This document shows, in pieces, positions 1 through 10,000 of a stretch of 64,000 nucleotides of DNA (within the stretch, counting starts at the first letter, position 1; every line of letters starts with the position of its first letter). The position numbers were made by a program, and so were the translations under genes. The notes under the pieces were generated by a model. It was not told the origin of the DNA, did not search any database, and saw only the letters and a list, made by a program, of their open reading frames with translations. Source of the stretch: Porphyromonadaceae bacterium (GTDB lineage: Bacteria > Bacteroidota > Bacteroidia > Bacteroidales > Dysgonomonadaceae). The DNA is taken from the NCBI GenBank assembly GCA_021372865.1, contig JAJFTO010000020.1, positions 85,313-149,312 on the forward strand, in the 5' to 3' direction.

Positions 1-468
1 GAGAAACATTGCCGTGTCCACCGGCTCGGTCTGTTTACGGCTGAAATGCACCTTATAGGGCAATATCTGCTCCATCAGTTCCAGCCATTGATTCAGTATA
101 AAAGGCTTTTGGGCGAGGGCATCACCCTGCTGCAGTGACTCCTTCAACCGTCTATTTTCCCTCCGGTATGTGTCAATGGTATGACCCTCGGGCAGTTCTA
201 CCTCGTCCGTATCCATCAGCCCTTCAAAGACTTCGAGCATACCCCTGACATCCTCGTTGCGACACTCATCCGGATCTTCATTCTTGAGCAGATACTCCGC
301 CGCGGCAAACTCCGCTGCCGAGATCTTGCCGACCTCCATTTTCATCCGGGACCTTGCCTCCTCAAGCGGTAGCAGTCCGTTGTCGTACTGTCGTTTGATC
401 TCCAGCATCCGTCTCAGCTTATCCTGATCGAGGCTGGCAAATATGCGGTTGGTTTGCTGTTCTTCCAT
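1..468 (-). CDS. DUF438 domain protein (5' part; cut by window edge)
   Basis: The reading frame starts at an ATG at 468 (rc of CAT 466-468) and stays open for 156 codons to the window edge, so the C-terminus is missing. The N-terminal ~105 residues fit the DUF438 family: a helical start (EEQQTNRIFASLDQDKL), a segment with EYLLKNEDPDECRNEDV, then the typical GHTIDTYRRENRRLKE. DUF438 proteins usually continue with a hemerythrin-like HHE domain and a PAS domain. The last visible residues (LPYKVHFSRKQTEP) fit the start of the hemerythrin part. A di-iron or PAS redox/oxygen-sensing role is inferred from the family only. Confidence 0.75.
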   Translation of the reverse strand, partial: MEEQQTNRIFASLDQDKLRRMLEIKRQYDNGLLPLEEARSRMKMEVGKISAAEFAAAEYLLKNEDPDECRNEDVRGMLEVFEGLMDTDEVELPEGHTIDTYRRENRRLKESLQQGDALAQKPFILNQWLELMEQILPYKVHFSRKQTEPVDTAMFL

Positions 469-604
469 ATCTGTCGGAAATTAACTTATCCGACACAAAA
501 TTAGGGACTTCACGGCAGAATGGCAATACCAATAAATAGCCATTTTCAGGTCATTTATCCCTGTTGATAGGCAAAAGGCTTCGGTTATCGTCTTAAATGA
601 TCAG

Positions 605-988
605 CTATTGGGCATGAAGTTGTGGTGGTCCGATCGATTTCCGCAATCGGTAGGCTTTCTCATCAAACTCTTTCTTTTCACCAAAAGCGAACAGGCGTCC
701 CACCGAACCATTGCAAATCCGGCACCTGCCCTGCACCCGGATATCATTCCGTTCGGTCAGATAAATCTCCTCCACCTCAATTCCCTTACTTGCGATCCCT
801 CTGCATTTAACGCAGTAGACACTGTGATTAATCACAAAATTGTAAAAGAGTTTTTCGTCCACATCGAGAAGCACAGCCAGCTGGAACAGGTTTATTCCTA
901 TATGCTGCTTTTCCGTCATGGGAGACCAGTAATCAATTTGACTTTTTTTATTCAACAAAACATTCTTGTACATACGGGAAAGATTCAT
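605..988 (-). CDS. Small CxxC-type putative zinc-ribbon protein
   Basis: A protein of about 127 residues that I do not recognise. It carries two CxxC pairs, CVKC and CRIC, about 24 residues apart, typical of a structural zinc ribbon, with a charged C-terminus (GEKKEFDEKAYRLRKS). The frame is open from an ATG at 1009. A TAnnTTTG-like element at 1014-1021 would place the transcript start at about 1008, so the ATG at 988 is preferred; an ATG at 919 (MTEKQHIG) is also possible. It is divergent from the AraC-type gene at 1148. Zinc binding is an inference from the cysteines. Confidence 0.6.
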   Translation of the reverse strand: MNLSRMYKNVLLNKKSQIDYWSPMTEKQHIGINLFQLAVLLDVDEKLFYNFVINHSVYCVKCRGIASKGIEVEEIYLTERNDIRVQGRCRICNGSVGRLFAFGEKKEFDEKAYRLRKSIGPPQLHAQ

Positions 989-1013
989 TAAAAAACAGAC
1001 ACTTTTCAAGATG

Positions 1014-1021
1014 CAAAACTA
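1014..1021 (-). promoter_or_regulatory. Putative -7 promoter element (TAGTTTTG)
   Basis: Matches the Bacteroidota -7 consensus TAnnTTTG on the minus strand just upstream of the CxxC protein gene. No well-spaced -33 TTG was found, so support is moderate. Confidence 0.4.
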
Positions 1022-1022
1022 A

Positions 1023-1050
1023 CCAATACCCTGATTGGGAGTGCACCAAT
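1023..1050. promoter_or_regulatory. CCAAT/ATTGG/CCAAT triple site in a divergent promoter region
   Basis: CCAAT occurs at 1023-1027 and 1046-1050, with the inverted copy ATTGG at 1034-1038, between the two divergent promoter elements at 1014-1021 and 1098-1105. It could be an operator for the adjacent AraC-type regulator. This is inference from position and symmetry only. Confidence 0.25.
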
Positions 1051-1097
1051 ATTACAAAATGAGGGTGTCATATTCACAAGAATTGAAAATAAAAAAT

Positions 1098-1105
1098 TAC
1101 TTTTG
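1098..1105 (+). promoter_or_regulatory. Putative -7 promoter element (TACTTTTG)
   Basis: Perfect match to the Bacteroidota -7 consensus TAnnTTTG. It implies a transcript start near 1112, which rules out the upstream ATG at 1103 and supports the ATG at 1148 as the start of the AraC-type gene. Confidence 0.6.
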
Positions 1106-1147
1106 TGTCTGGAAATTGATGGGTGCAACACTATATTCAGAAAAATC

Positions 1148-2248
1148 ATGCAATCCGTATATCTAGCCACAATCTTTGCCGGGGCACTGGTTTGCCTGCT
1201 TTCCTCGTTGTTGTTGCTTGTCCGTCGTAAGTCAGGGGAACGCTCACGTCTCATACTGGCCATTATCGTCTTCTTCTCCGTGTTGAACTACATTCCACGA
1301 TTCATTGCGCTGAGCAAAGGATATGATCCGGAGCTTGTTGTTTCCACGAAGATGTTGCTGATAGGGAACTTCATGGTAGTCTCATACATCATGTATCCCA
1401 TCGAGGTGATTCGTCCCGGATGGCTCAATTTCGCCCGCATCGTACAACTATATGCCTTTTGGTTGTTGTTGCTCACCTTCTATCTGATCACTTCCTTTGC
1501 GGGCATGCGCCATACTTCCTATTCATCGCTTCCGGAATTGATTGCCAATGTGGGTCCATTTGAAGCCTGGTTCTGCATGTTCCTCTGTCTGCTTCTTTTT
1601 ACACCGGGGTTGCTTGTCATTTTCATTCAGCGCATCGACCACAACAGCAACACCGATCGTGTATGGTTGAAGAAATATGCTTCCGCATTCTATATCAACA
1701 TTCTCGCATACCTTTTGCTGCTCACGTTCAACCATCCGCTGGTGCATACCCTTTACTACTATGTCAGTGTCGGTTGCAGTCTTTACATTGTATACATGGA
1801 GCTGTTTGACCGGTTGTTGGCAAAAACAGTGGAAAAGAAGACTCCGGATGAACCTGTCTTGGAAGAAGCATCTTTAAAGCCTGCCACTCCTTTTGCAACA
1901 ACCATTGTAACGTCCAAAAATGCAGCGCTGGCGGAGCGGCTCGAAGCTTATATGAGAAACAACAGCGCCTGGCGCGATCCCGATCTCTCACTCACCCGAT
2001 TGGCATCCGCGCTCTATACGAACCGCACCACCCTGTCTCAAACCATACAGGAGTGTGGATATGAAAGTTACATCCATTACATCAACCGGTTGCGCATCCA
2101 CGATTTTGTGCAGCAGGCTGGATCCGGAGCATCGTCCAACTATCAGGATACCTTCTTCCTTGTCGGTTTCCGTTCGCGCAACACAGCCCTTCGCAATTTC
2201 AAGCTGTATACAGGCACAACCCCGTCAGACTATTTTCAAAAGAGATAA
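1148..2248 (+). CDS. Membrane-anchored AraC-family transcriptional regulator
   Basis: The 366-residue product has an N-terminal half of about six hydrophobic helices (for example IFAGALVCLLSSLLLLV and LQLYAFWLLLL-like stretches), a linker around residues 225-270, and a C-terminal AraC-type DNA-binding domain of about 95 residues. The latter has a first helix-turn-helix at LSLTRLASALYTNRTTLSQTIQ and a second at GFRSRNTALRNFKLYTG, ending TPSDYFQKR. Such proteins sense a signal in or near the membrane and bind DNA from there. The start at 1148 is chosen because the earlier ATG at 1103 overlaps the -7 element. The ligand and targets are unknown. The gene is divergent from the CxxC protein and convergent with the enolase-superfamily pseudogene. 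Confidence 0.85.
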   Translation: MQSVYLATIFAGALVCLLSSLLLLVRRKSGERSRLILAIIVFFSVLNYIPRFIALSKGYDPELVVSTKMLLIGNFMVVSYIMYPIEVIRPGWLNFARIVQLYAFWLLLLTFYLITSFAGMRHTSYSSLPELIANVGPFEAWFCMFLCLLLFTPGLLVIFIQRIDHNSNTDRVWLKKYASAFYINILAYLLLLTFNHPLVHTLYYYVSVGCSLYIVYMELFDRLLAKTVEKKTPDEPVLEEASLKPATPFATTIVTSKNAALAERLEAYMRNNSAWRDPDLSLTRLASALYTNRTTLSQTIQECGYESYIHYINRLRIHDFVQQAGSGASSNYQDTFFLVGFRSRNTALRNFKLYTGTTPSDYFQKR

Positions 2249-2317
2249 GCCGGTGTCACACTTCGGTGGGATACCCGGTCAGCATCTTTGAAGAAATGGC
2301 ATGGTGCAGAGGATCTC

Positions 2318-3537
2318 CTAATCTTTCAGTAGCGTCATTCCAAAACCGGGCGTGTCGGCAGGAATCAATACCCCGTTTTCCAGTTTGTGGAAGCCGAAAT
2401 CGATGTCATTCAAGAAACAGGTTACCCCTTCAATGGTGCAGGTATTGCCCAAACCGCCTGCAAGATGCAGGGTATAGACTGTTTTCAGATAATCCCCCCA
2501 ATTATGTGGAGAAGCAAGGAGTTTGTGCTCTTTCAGGACTGGCATTAAGGCTCTCCAATTCGTGAAACCGTATCCCATGATATCATCAAGATAAACATCC
2601 AGATATCCATGCTGACCCATCTCCAATGCCAGCGGCAGATCGGGGTGAGCCTCCCCGTCGGCCAATAGCGTATTCCTCCGACGGTTGTTATCCAGCCACT
2701 CACGCAACATCTTGAAATCGTTCATCGTTTCACGGAAAGGCTCCTCAATCCACCAGACAGGTACATCCTCAATACCCTCCATAAAACGAATGGAATCCTG
2801 TGGAGCATACCCGTCATTGGCATCAATCAGAATATCCACATCGGGGAAATAGCTGTGTACCAGCCTGGTCACCTCGATATCCCTTTTGATACCCGCTTCC
2901 AGCGGCATCCATTGCTTGCCGCGACCGATCTTCAATTTGAGTTGCCGATAGCCATGCTGATAATCGTACTGGCATTCCTCCATGATCTTATCCAATCCCG
3001 ACGGGTTGTCCAGCGGATCGACATCGTCCATGTAAATCATGCCACTGTAGCATTCGGTGACAAAAGGTTTTTCCCGTCCCAGTAATTTGTATACCGGCCG
3101 GGCCAAGATCACACCGCCAGATCATGCAAGGGAATATCGAGCACGATGGCATCCTTGTTCAAGGCTCCGATAGCGGGGTTGAACACTTCCGTGCGTTTCT
3201 TCCCCTTGAGCGATGTGAAAGCCCTCTCCACATCCTCCTCAGAACCCTTCAACTGACCGATCCCTTTGGCCCCTTGCCGGGTATATAAGGTGCAAACCGT
3301 GAGATCCGGACCGCAACCGTGGATCCCTCTGCTGGAATTGCGACCTACCAGACGCGGACAGCTGAGTTTGATCCGGGTAAAAGTGATATGATCCAGCGTA
3401 TGATAATCCAGCTCATTTCCGGCTTGTTGTAGTGTGTCTACATCTTTCACTGCAGGAGAAGCATGCATCTTCACTCCGGGTATTAAAGTCGTGGCACCGG
3501 CAACAGCCAGATAGTTAATAAAGCTTCTTCAATTCAT
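2318..3537 (-). pseudogene. Tat-type enolase-superfamily (mandelate racemase/muconate lactonising) enzyme, broken
   Basis: The original gene would start at the ATG at 3537 and encode a twin-arginine-like leader, but codon 3 is TGA (3529-3531) directly before AGA, where a CGA (Arg) is expected: M-N-stop-R-S-F-I-N-Y-L-A-V-A-G-A. A second lesion is a -1 frameshift near 3115/3116, where the frame runs into TGA at 3109-3111 while the next frame continues with GVILARPVYKLLG. The remaining sequence shows enolase-superfamily barrel features: the KLKIG lysine motif, IDAND and WIEEPF metal-ligand segments, and a C-terminal HNWG. A downstream restart at 3474 could give only a fragment. The substrate is unknown. 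Two independent lesions argue for a real pseudogene rather than one read error. Confidence 0.85.
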
Positions 3538-3634
3538 ACTATCTGATTTTTTATTGATCGTAACCTCTGCATTTATTTTTGTAAAGATGCAATTATATGA
3601 TAAAAAACAATGGGTGGGGCAGAAATTTTTAAAC

Positions 3635-3668
3635 TTGATTACATGCTTTGAGCATATCCTGTAATCAA
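3635..3668 (-). terminator. Bulged stem-loop downstream of mcrC
   Basis: TTGATTACA (3635-3643) pairs with TGTAATCAA (3660-3668), with an inner ATGCT/AGCAT hairpin. A third GATTACA-like copy follows at 3677-3683. It lies about 95 bases past the mcrC stop in the direction of transcription. There is no strong T-run, so it could be a weak terminator of the defence operon or an operator for the broken neighbouring gene. Confidence 0.4.
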
Positions 3669-3761
3669 ACCTATTAGATTACAAGAAATGGAGAAAAGTT
3701 GCACACTAAGAAATACGCATACAAATTGAACCGATTCTTTAATAAATATCATAATATTCTT

Positions 3762-5123
3762 TCAAATCACCAATATCTCTCTCAGCCGGGCTTTCAGTTC
3801 ATTTTTGGTAGAGAAGAACATTGTAGAAAGATGCTGTTCAAACATGGCATCAGAAACGAACAGGGCACGATTGATTATCGGCACCTGGTGAGCACGGATG
3901 GTGATTTGCTGATCCTCAGCCAAGGCGTCCTTGATGACGATCTCCGTCTCTTCCTCTTGCTCTTTACCCAGGGTGTTGGGGTAAAAGAGAATGATATTGT
4001 TCACCTTGAACCGTACAGCGTAAGCCAGCATCTGGTAAAGATCGCTCTGCGAAATCCCTTTTTTTGGATCTGTTTCATCAGAATAGACAATCTTGTACTT
4101 GGTATCTGCTACGAATTCTTTTTCAGCCGTCCTGATCCAGAGATCCGGTCGGAGGTTAAAGGTTCTGCCTTCATCCAGGTACTTCTCACTCCTTTGCGCT
4201 TTGGCTCTTATATCCTTCAATTCTTTGTCTATAAATCCGAAGACAAAATCTTCAAAGAGATACTCCATGGGCAGCAGGAAGGCAAACAGCTTCAGGTCGC
4301 TCTTGTAGTCGAACGAGATGCTGTGTGACAAGAAAAGACGGCAGTAATCGCGCACCGTCTCAAAAGCCCCAAACATCGGGTTAAAGGTGATCCCTGCACA
4401 TTGTTCGGCGGTTGCACGCTCATCCGACACTTCATCGAACATAAAGAGGATCTCTCTCAAGTACTTCCTGTTATCCCCTACCCTTGTCACTTCAAACAGC
4501 CGATTCGCGACGAACTTGATGATCCGGTTGAACTTATTATCCGTCAGGAAGTCGTCGTACGTACAACTCAGTTTGTGCCACTTACCGCTACTCACGTGAT
4601 CATTTAAATAACTATTCACATCGAGTCGTCCCTTAATGTATGAAAGCTCATTGCTGACCTCCTGGTACTGTTTGTAGACCGAAGATCCCAACAGTTCCCG
4701 GGTGTACTTAGAAAACAGATAAATCAGCACCTCGAAGAAATCGCTCTGCATGCTACCCAGCGTAGTCTGATAATTGGGGAAACGAATCTTCCGACAGTAG
4801 CTCAGCCACCAAAGCAGATGATTCTGCATGTGACAAATATCATTTTCGGTGTACTCTTTCTGCGGATCAAAGAAGATCTTTGGAAGCAGGTTGATCCGGT
4901 TGCCATTGTAGTGAATCACTCCTACGTACTTGTTCGACTTTAGTTCTCCCGTCTTGTGGAGAAACTGTAAAAACCTTTGTGATTCAATCTTGTCTGTTTC
5001 CTTGCCGTCGAAAAAACTATATTTCTCCCGCTTGTTCCAGAGAGAATCCAGAAACTCCTCCAATCCGTCCATGCTGTCAGTGACAGGGGCCTTGTTCCGA
5101 TATTCAAACAGGTTGGTTGTCAT
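3762..5123 (-). CDS. mcrC: McrC-family nuclease subunit of a type IV restriction system
   Basis: The 453-residue protein is the nuclease partner of the McrB AAA+ motor. Together they cleave modified (methylated or hydroxymethylated) DNA. The N-terminal half has the McrC hallmark INLLPKIFF. The C-terminal half carries a PD-(D/E)xK nuclease core: LRPDLWI followed by FVADTKYKIV, in which D, D and K are the expected metal and catalytic residues. An earlier ATG exists at 5153, but the ATG at 5123 makes a perfect ATGA overlap with the mcrB stop, which implies translational coupling, so it is preferred. It is the last gene of the defence operon. Confidence 0.92.
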   Translation of the reverse strand: MTTNLFEYRNKAPVTDSMDGLEEFLDSLWNKREKYSFFDGKETDKIESQRFLQFLHKTGELKSNKYVGVIHYNGNRINLLPKIFFDPQKEYTENDICHMQNHLLWWLSYCRKIRFPNYQTTLGSMQSDFFEVLIYLFSKYTRELLGSSVYKQYQEVSNELSYIKGRLDVNSYLNDHVSSGKWHKLSCTYDDFLTDNKFNRIIKFVANRLFEVTRVGDNRKYLREILFMFDEVSDERATAEQCAGITFNPMFGAFETVRDYCRLFLSHSISFDYKSDLKLFAFLLPMEYLFEDFVFGFIDKELKDIRAKAQRSEKYLDEGRTFNLRPDLWIRTAEKEFVADTKYKIVYSDETDPKKGISQSDLYQMLAYAVRFKVNNIILFYPNTLGKEQEEETEIVIKDALAEDQQITIRAHQVPIINRALFVSDAMFEQHLSTMFFSTKNELKARLREILVI

Positions 5124-7057
5124 TCCTTTCTTCCTGAAATTTGCAAGGGCCATTTGTCTTCATCTACGATCAATCCAGCATTTTGCAGCAATGCCTTCAC
5201 CTCCCTCTCATCATTCATGTAATACTCGAGAAGCAGCGGAATCACCTTCCTGTTCATCCGTTTTATTAGATTGTTCTCCTCATCCATAAAATATGCATGA
5301 CCAATCTGGAAGTCATACCCCTTTGTTTTGATGATCCCCTCGTTCAGTTTTAGCAGTACATCTGTGTCGTGAATAATTGCTCCTTCAATTGCATACACAG
5401 GAAACATCGGCTCAAAGTCGAAGCGACGTCTCAGGGCAATATCGAGCAGGGCAATCGACTTGTCTGCGGTGTTCATGGTTCCGATGATATAGAGGTTGGA
5501 TGGAACGATAAACTTGTCGCCCGAGGGCAGGATCAACTCCATGGGCCGCTTGCCGTGTGATCGCTTGTCCTCCTCAATCAGTGTGATCAATTCACCAAAC
5601 ACACGTGAGATGTTGGCCCTGTTAATCTCATCGATGATCAGTACATAGTTCTTTTTTACAACTTCTTGTTTCTTAGCAGATGAATCCTTGCCAATTTTCA
5701 ACAGCTCTTCCAGTAAAGGGTCATAATAGCCAAGCAATCCCTTCATGCCGAGCGTGGACTCCTCGTCGTACATTTTTCTCAGGGTAGAGAGGCTCAGTTT
5801 ATGTGCTGTTCCCCCGCTTGCTTTTCTGAAATCGATCGCCTTGTCGGATGCCGCTGTGATAAAGTAAGAAACCTTCTTCATCTTCATTTCAATCTCTTCC
5901 TTTTCACTCTCTTCCAAGGGTAAAATGAATTGCTTCAACGCCTCTTCGAATGTTTTCTTTCTTTTCTCCGGCTCATGATAATCCTTCAGGTTTTTCAAAG
6001 CCCTGTCGGCCATCACCTTGAAGATTCCATCCTTTCTCTCGAAAGTAAGGTGACTGTCGTTCTCCACATCCGGTCGAAGTCCCTGCACGAAATCCTCATA
6101 ACTGTAATTCTGATGAAAGGTGATCAGCTCGATGGTATCATGCAAGTTCTCTTTGTAAATCTTTATCGCTTCATCGTAACTATCCAGTTTTCTGCCGGCG
6201 ACAATCTCTGCCGCCCGTTTCAAACTGTGATAGGTTTTACCGGTACCCGGGGGGCCGTAGAAGATGGTGTTCAACGAGTAGTCAAGTTGCTTTTTCTTTT
6301 CATCGGACGATTCCTGTTCTTCGGCAGGTTCACTTACTTCATCAGGTTTTGGAGGATTAGGTGTTCCATTATTAGCTTCTTTCCATACCCAGGCATCGTG
6401 TGAAATCTGATAAAAGGGCAAATTTATTTTTGCTTTTATCTCCTCCAGCAGTGAAGTATAATCAGAGTAGGTTTTTATCTTTGGATCAATTCCAAATTCA
6501 GTCTTTAAGTATGATTGAATGGGATTGTTGATCGGTAGGTTATTCTTAGGGTCTATGTAAAAAAGTGACTCCGTCAGTTTGGTGATGGCCACATTTTTAA
6601 TGGTCAGTACATCTTTGAACTCCTTATCCGAAAGATTACCATTGCGTGCTTTCCTGAAAAAGTCCCACAATCGTGCTATCTCATTGTTTGTTCGCTGGTA
6701 TTTTGGGGGGAACATCCAAACTCTTTGCGCATTCGCAGTTGGAAGACCGTTATTATCTTGTGGCTCAGGAACACCAATTTTCTTCGCAAGAGCCTTTATA
6801 TATGTGAGTCGTGTACTTGAATACTTGTGAAGATAACAGAAAAAGGTAAATGGATCAATCTCTTCGAGATCAATATCATATTCTTTTCCTTCCATCGATT
6901 TATCCCTAAACGGGCCCACCCCGATACTCTTCAGCAATTGAATCAGCCCTTTCTGATCATTCTCTTTTGTGCTCAAGTATTCAGCGATTTTGTAATGAGT
7001 CTCGATCCAGGTAAAATTGGTTTCAGTCATATGATCATGTTTTAATATCTTTTCCAA
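5120..7057 (-). CDS. mcrB: McrB-family AAA+ GTPase, motor of a type IV restriction system
   Basis: The 645-residue protein has an N-terminal region (about 1-240) that I do not match to a known modified-base reader such as DUF3578, EVE or SRA, a short acidic linker (EEQESSDEKKK), and a C-terminal McrB-type AAA+ domain. The domain has Walker A GPPGTGKT (268-275), Walker B VLIIDEINRANIS (about 472-484) and the McrB signature MNTADKS (528-534), followed by ALRRRFDFEPM. Family members hydrolyse GTP to translocate DNA and activate McrC. It begins 2 bases after the hsdR stop and overlaps mcrC by 4 bases, so it is part of one operon. The unusual N-terminus probably sets which modified DNA is recognised (inference). 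Confidence 0.92.
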   Translation of the reverse strand: MEKILKHDHMTETNFTWIETHYKIAEYLSTKENDQKGLIQLLKSIGVGPFRDKSMEGKEYDIDLEEIDPFTFFCYLHKYSSTRLTYIKALAKKIGVPEPQDNNGLPTANAQRVWMFPPKYQRTNNEIARLWDFFRKARNGNLSDKEFKDVLTIKNVAITKLTESLFYIDPKNNLPINNPIQSYLKTEFGIDPKIKTYSDYTSLLEEIKAKINLPFYQISHDAWVWKEANNGTPNPPKPDEVSEPAEEQESSDEKKKQLDYSLNTIFYGPPGTGKTYHSLKRAAEIVAGRKLDSYDEAIKIYKENLHDTIELITFHQNYSYEDFVQGLRPDVENDSHLTFERKDGIFKVMADRALKNLKDYHEPEKRKKTFEEALKQFILPLEESEKEEIEMKMKKVSYFITAASDKAIDFRKASGGTAHKLSLSTLRKMYDEESTLGMKGLLGYYDPLLEELLKIGKDSSAKKQEVVKKNYVLIIDEINRANISRVFGELITLIEEDKRSHGKRPMELILPSGDKFIVPSNLYIIGTMNTADKSIALLDIALRRRFDFEPMFPVYAIEGAIIHDTDVLLKLNEGIIKTKGYDFQIGHAYFMDEENNLIKRMNRKVIPLLLEYYMNDEREVKALLQNAGLIVDEDKWPLQISGRKE

Positions 7058-7059
7058 AA

Positions 7060-10000
7060 TTAAAGATTCCGTTCTGTTGCATTTGTTAGTTCACTAGCAA
7101 TCATCTCTGCCTGCTTCAAAACAGTCTCTGTCGCCAGCATTTGCATATCGGGCGGATAGCCGTACCTTCTTAAAATCCGTTTTACCGCAACCTTCAGTTT
7201 CGCTTTAACACTTTCTTTGATGGTCCAGTCGATCGAGGCATTTTGCCTGATTGTTTCTGTCAGCACGACAGCCAGTTCTCTCAGTTTCTCCTTTTGCATC
7301 AGTTCTCTGGCGCTGTCGTTATTTGCAACGGCCGTGTAGAATGCATATTCGAAATCGCTCAGCCCCATATGCCTGGCCTCTTTGTCCATCTCAACAATAT
7401 CCTTGCTCAGATTGATGAGTTCTTCAATTACTTCGGCCGCCGTCAGTATTTTGTTGTGATATTTCCGGATGGCGTTTTCGAGCATTTCCATGAAAGTCCT
7501 ACTCCTTACAAGGTTCTTTTTGGCTCTCGATTTTATCTCATCGTTCAGGAGCTTCTTCAGGACCTCCATGGCCACATTTTTATGCTCCATTCCTCTCAGT
7601 TCCATTAAAAACTCTTCCGAAAGAATGGAAATGTCGGGCTTCTTTATACCTGCCGCATCAAAAACATCAATGACCTGTTCAGTAACAAGCGCTTTGTCAA
7701 TAACCTGCCGGATAGTTGTTTCAATCTCCTCATCCGTTTTACCCGAACCGGAGCCATCAAACTTTGCCAATCTGGCTTTCACTGCTTGGAAAAATGCTAC
7801 TTCATCCTTTACATCCATCGCCTGATCGTGCGGTATGGCAATGGCAAAGGATTGTGATAATGCGGTTACTTCGTTGATGTAACGTTTCTTTCCATCTTCC
7901 AATCCTAAGATATGCTCTTCTGCAGCCAGGATCATGGATAGTTTTTGCGATGTGTCAGCTTCGAAATAGTTTTCATATTCAAAACCGTGATACATTTGCG
8001 CTACAACCTCCAGTTTCTCCTGCATCATCTGAACGGCCTGTTCCTGCAAAATGGTTGGGTCGCCTTTACCGCCCGAATCAGCATAAAACGCCAACGCCTT
8101 TTTTAAATCGGCAGCAATGCCCAGGTAATCCACAACAAGACCGCCTGGCTTGTCTTTGTACACCCTGTTTACTCTTGCAATTGCCTGCATCAGGTTATGA
8201 CCCTTCATCGGCTTGTCGATGTAAAGCGTATGCATGCTAGGAGCATCAAAACCGGTGAGCCACATATCCCGGACAATAACCAACTGCAGCTCGTCTTCCG
8301 GATTTTTCATCCGCTCGGCAAGGATCCTTCTTTGTTCTTTCGTGGTATGATGTTTGGAAATCTTAGGACCATCGGACGATGCCGAGGTCATCACGACTTT
8401 AATCACCCCTGTGTTCAGATCGTCCGAATGCCATTCCGGTTTAAGATCGATCATTGCCTCATATAAATCAGCTGCAATTCTCCGGCTCATGGCAACAATC
8501 ATTCCTTTACCACCAATCGACACCTCTTGCCTCTGACTAAAGTGCGCAATAATATCTTTGGTTATGTTTTTTATCCGATTTTCGCTGCCTACTAAGGCTT
8601 CAAGCTGTGTCCACCTGGCTTTTGCCTTCTGCGTATTCGTTAAATCTTCCTGTTCCAGTTCTTCATCCAGCTCTTTAACCAATTGTTTGCCTTCGTCACT
8701 CAGGTTCACTTTTGCCAGGCGGCTCTCGTAATAAATGCGAACGGTGGCACCATCTTCAACCGCCTGGGCAATGTCATATACGTCTACATAATTTCCGAAA
8801 ACAGCAGGCGTATTTACGTCCGTATTTTCTATTGGTGTTCCTGTAAAACCTAAATAAGTAGCATTCGGCAAGGCATCCCGCATGTATTTGGCAAAACCAT
8901 AAACGATTTTCTTGCCTGTTACATTTCCATGTTCGTCTTTGGTGTCAATGGTCTTTGCTTTAAAGCCGTATTGTGTGCGATGAGCTTCGTCGGCAATCAC
9001 CACAATATTTTCCCTGTCCGATAGCATCTCATAGACATTCCCTTCTTCGGGCTGAAACTTCTGAATGGTTGTAAATACCACGCCACCCGAAGCCACTTTC
9101 AACAAATCTTTTAGCTGATTTCTGTCCTCTGCCTGAACAGGCTCCTTTCTGAGTAGTTGTTTCGATGCTGCGAACGTGTCGAACAACTGATCGTCCAGAT
9201 CATTGCGGTCCGTAATCACAAGGATGGTTGGATTGTCTAATGCCAATACAATTTTGCCGGTATAAAAAACCATCGACAACGATTTCCCGCTGCCCTGCGT
9301 ATGCCAAACCACGCCACCCTTCCGGTCGCCGACAGGCTGACTTTTTACGCCCGGCAGTCCGTAACTTACCGGGTCATCCTCCACAACGCTCAACGGCATC
9401 TCTTCATGCAGGGTAAAACCCGTTGCCCGTAAGGTCGACTCAACAGCCCTATTTACGGCATAATACTGATGATAAGCAGCTAATTTCTTTACGGTAGTAA
9501 TGGTGGTGAGACCTGTTGCTGTATCCTCTTTTTTCAATTTTTCAAACACGATGAAATGTCTGATGATATCCAGCAGGGTTTCCTTGTTCAGCATCCCCAG
9601 AATCAACGTTTCCAGCTGACTCACCAGATGCGATGCTTCTGCTTTTCCGTCTGCCGATTTCCACGCCATAAAGCGGCTTAGATCCGAAGAAACTGTCCCC
9701 GCTTTGGCTTCGAGTCCGTCCGATATAACAGCAAAAGCATTGTAGGTGAAAAGACCCGGAATAAGGGCTTTATACGTGCCAATCTGTTTGAAGGCAGAAC
9801 GAATTGTGGTGTTTTCGTCCGCTGCATTCTTTAATTCCATCACCACCAGCGGAATACCGTTGACGAAAAGCAGGACATCGGGCCGTTTTTGGTGACCATT
9901 TTCAATGATGGTGAACTGGTTTGCAACTAGAAAATCGTTGTTGTATGGATTCTTGAAATCTATCAACCAAACCCTGTCGCCACGATCGTCACCCTCCACC

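Noticed and set aside
3699..4328. A 209-codon open frame on the plus strand
   Set aside because: Antisense to mcrC, whose nuclease motifs are clear. The promoter-like TATTTTTG at 3574 is not sufficient evidence for a gene.
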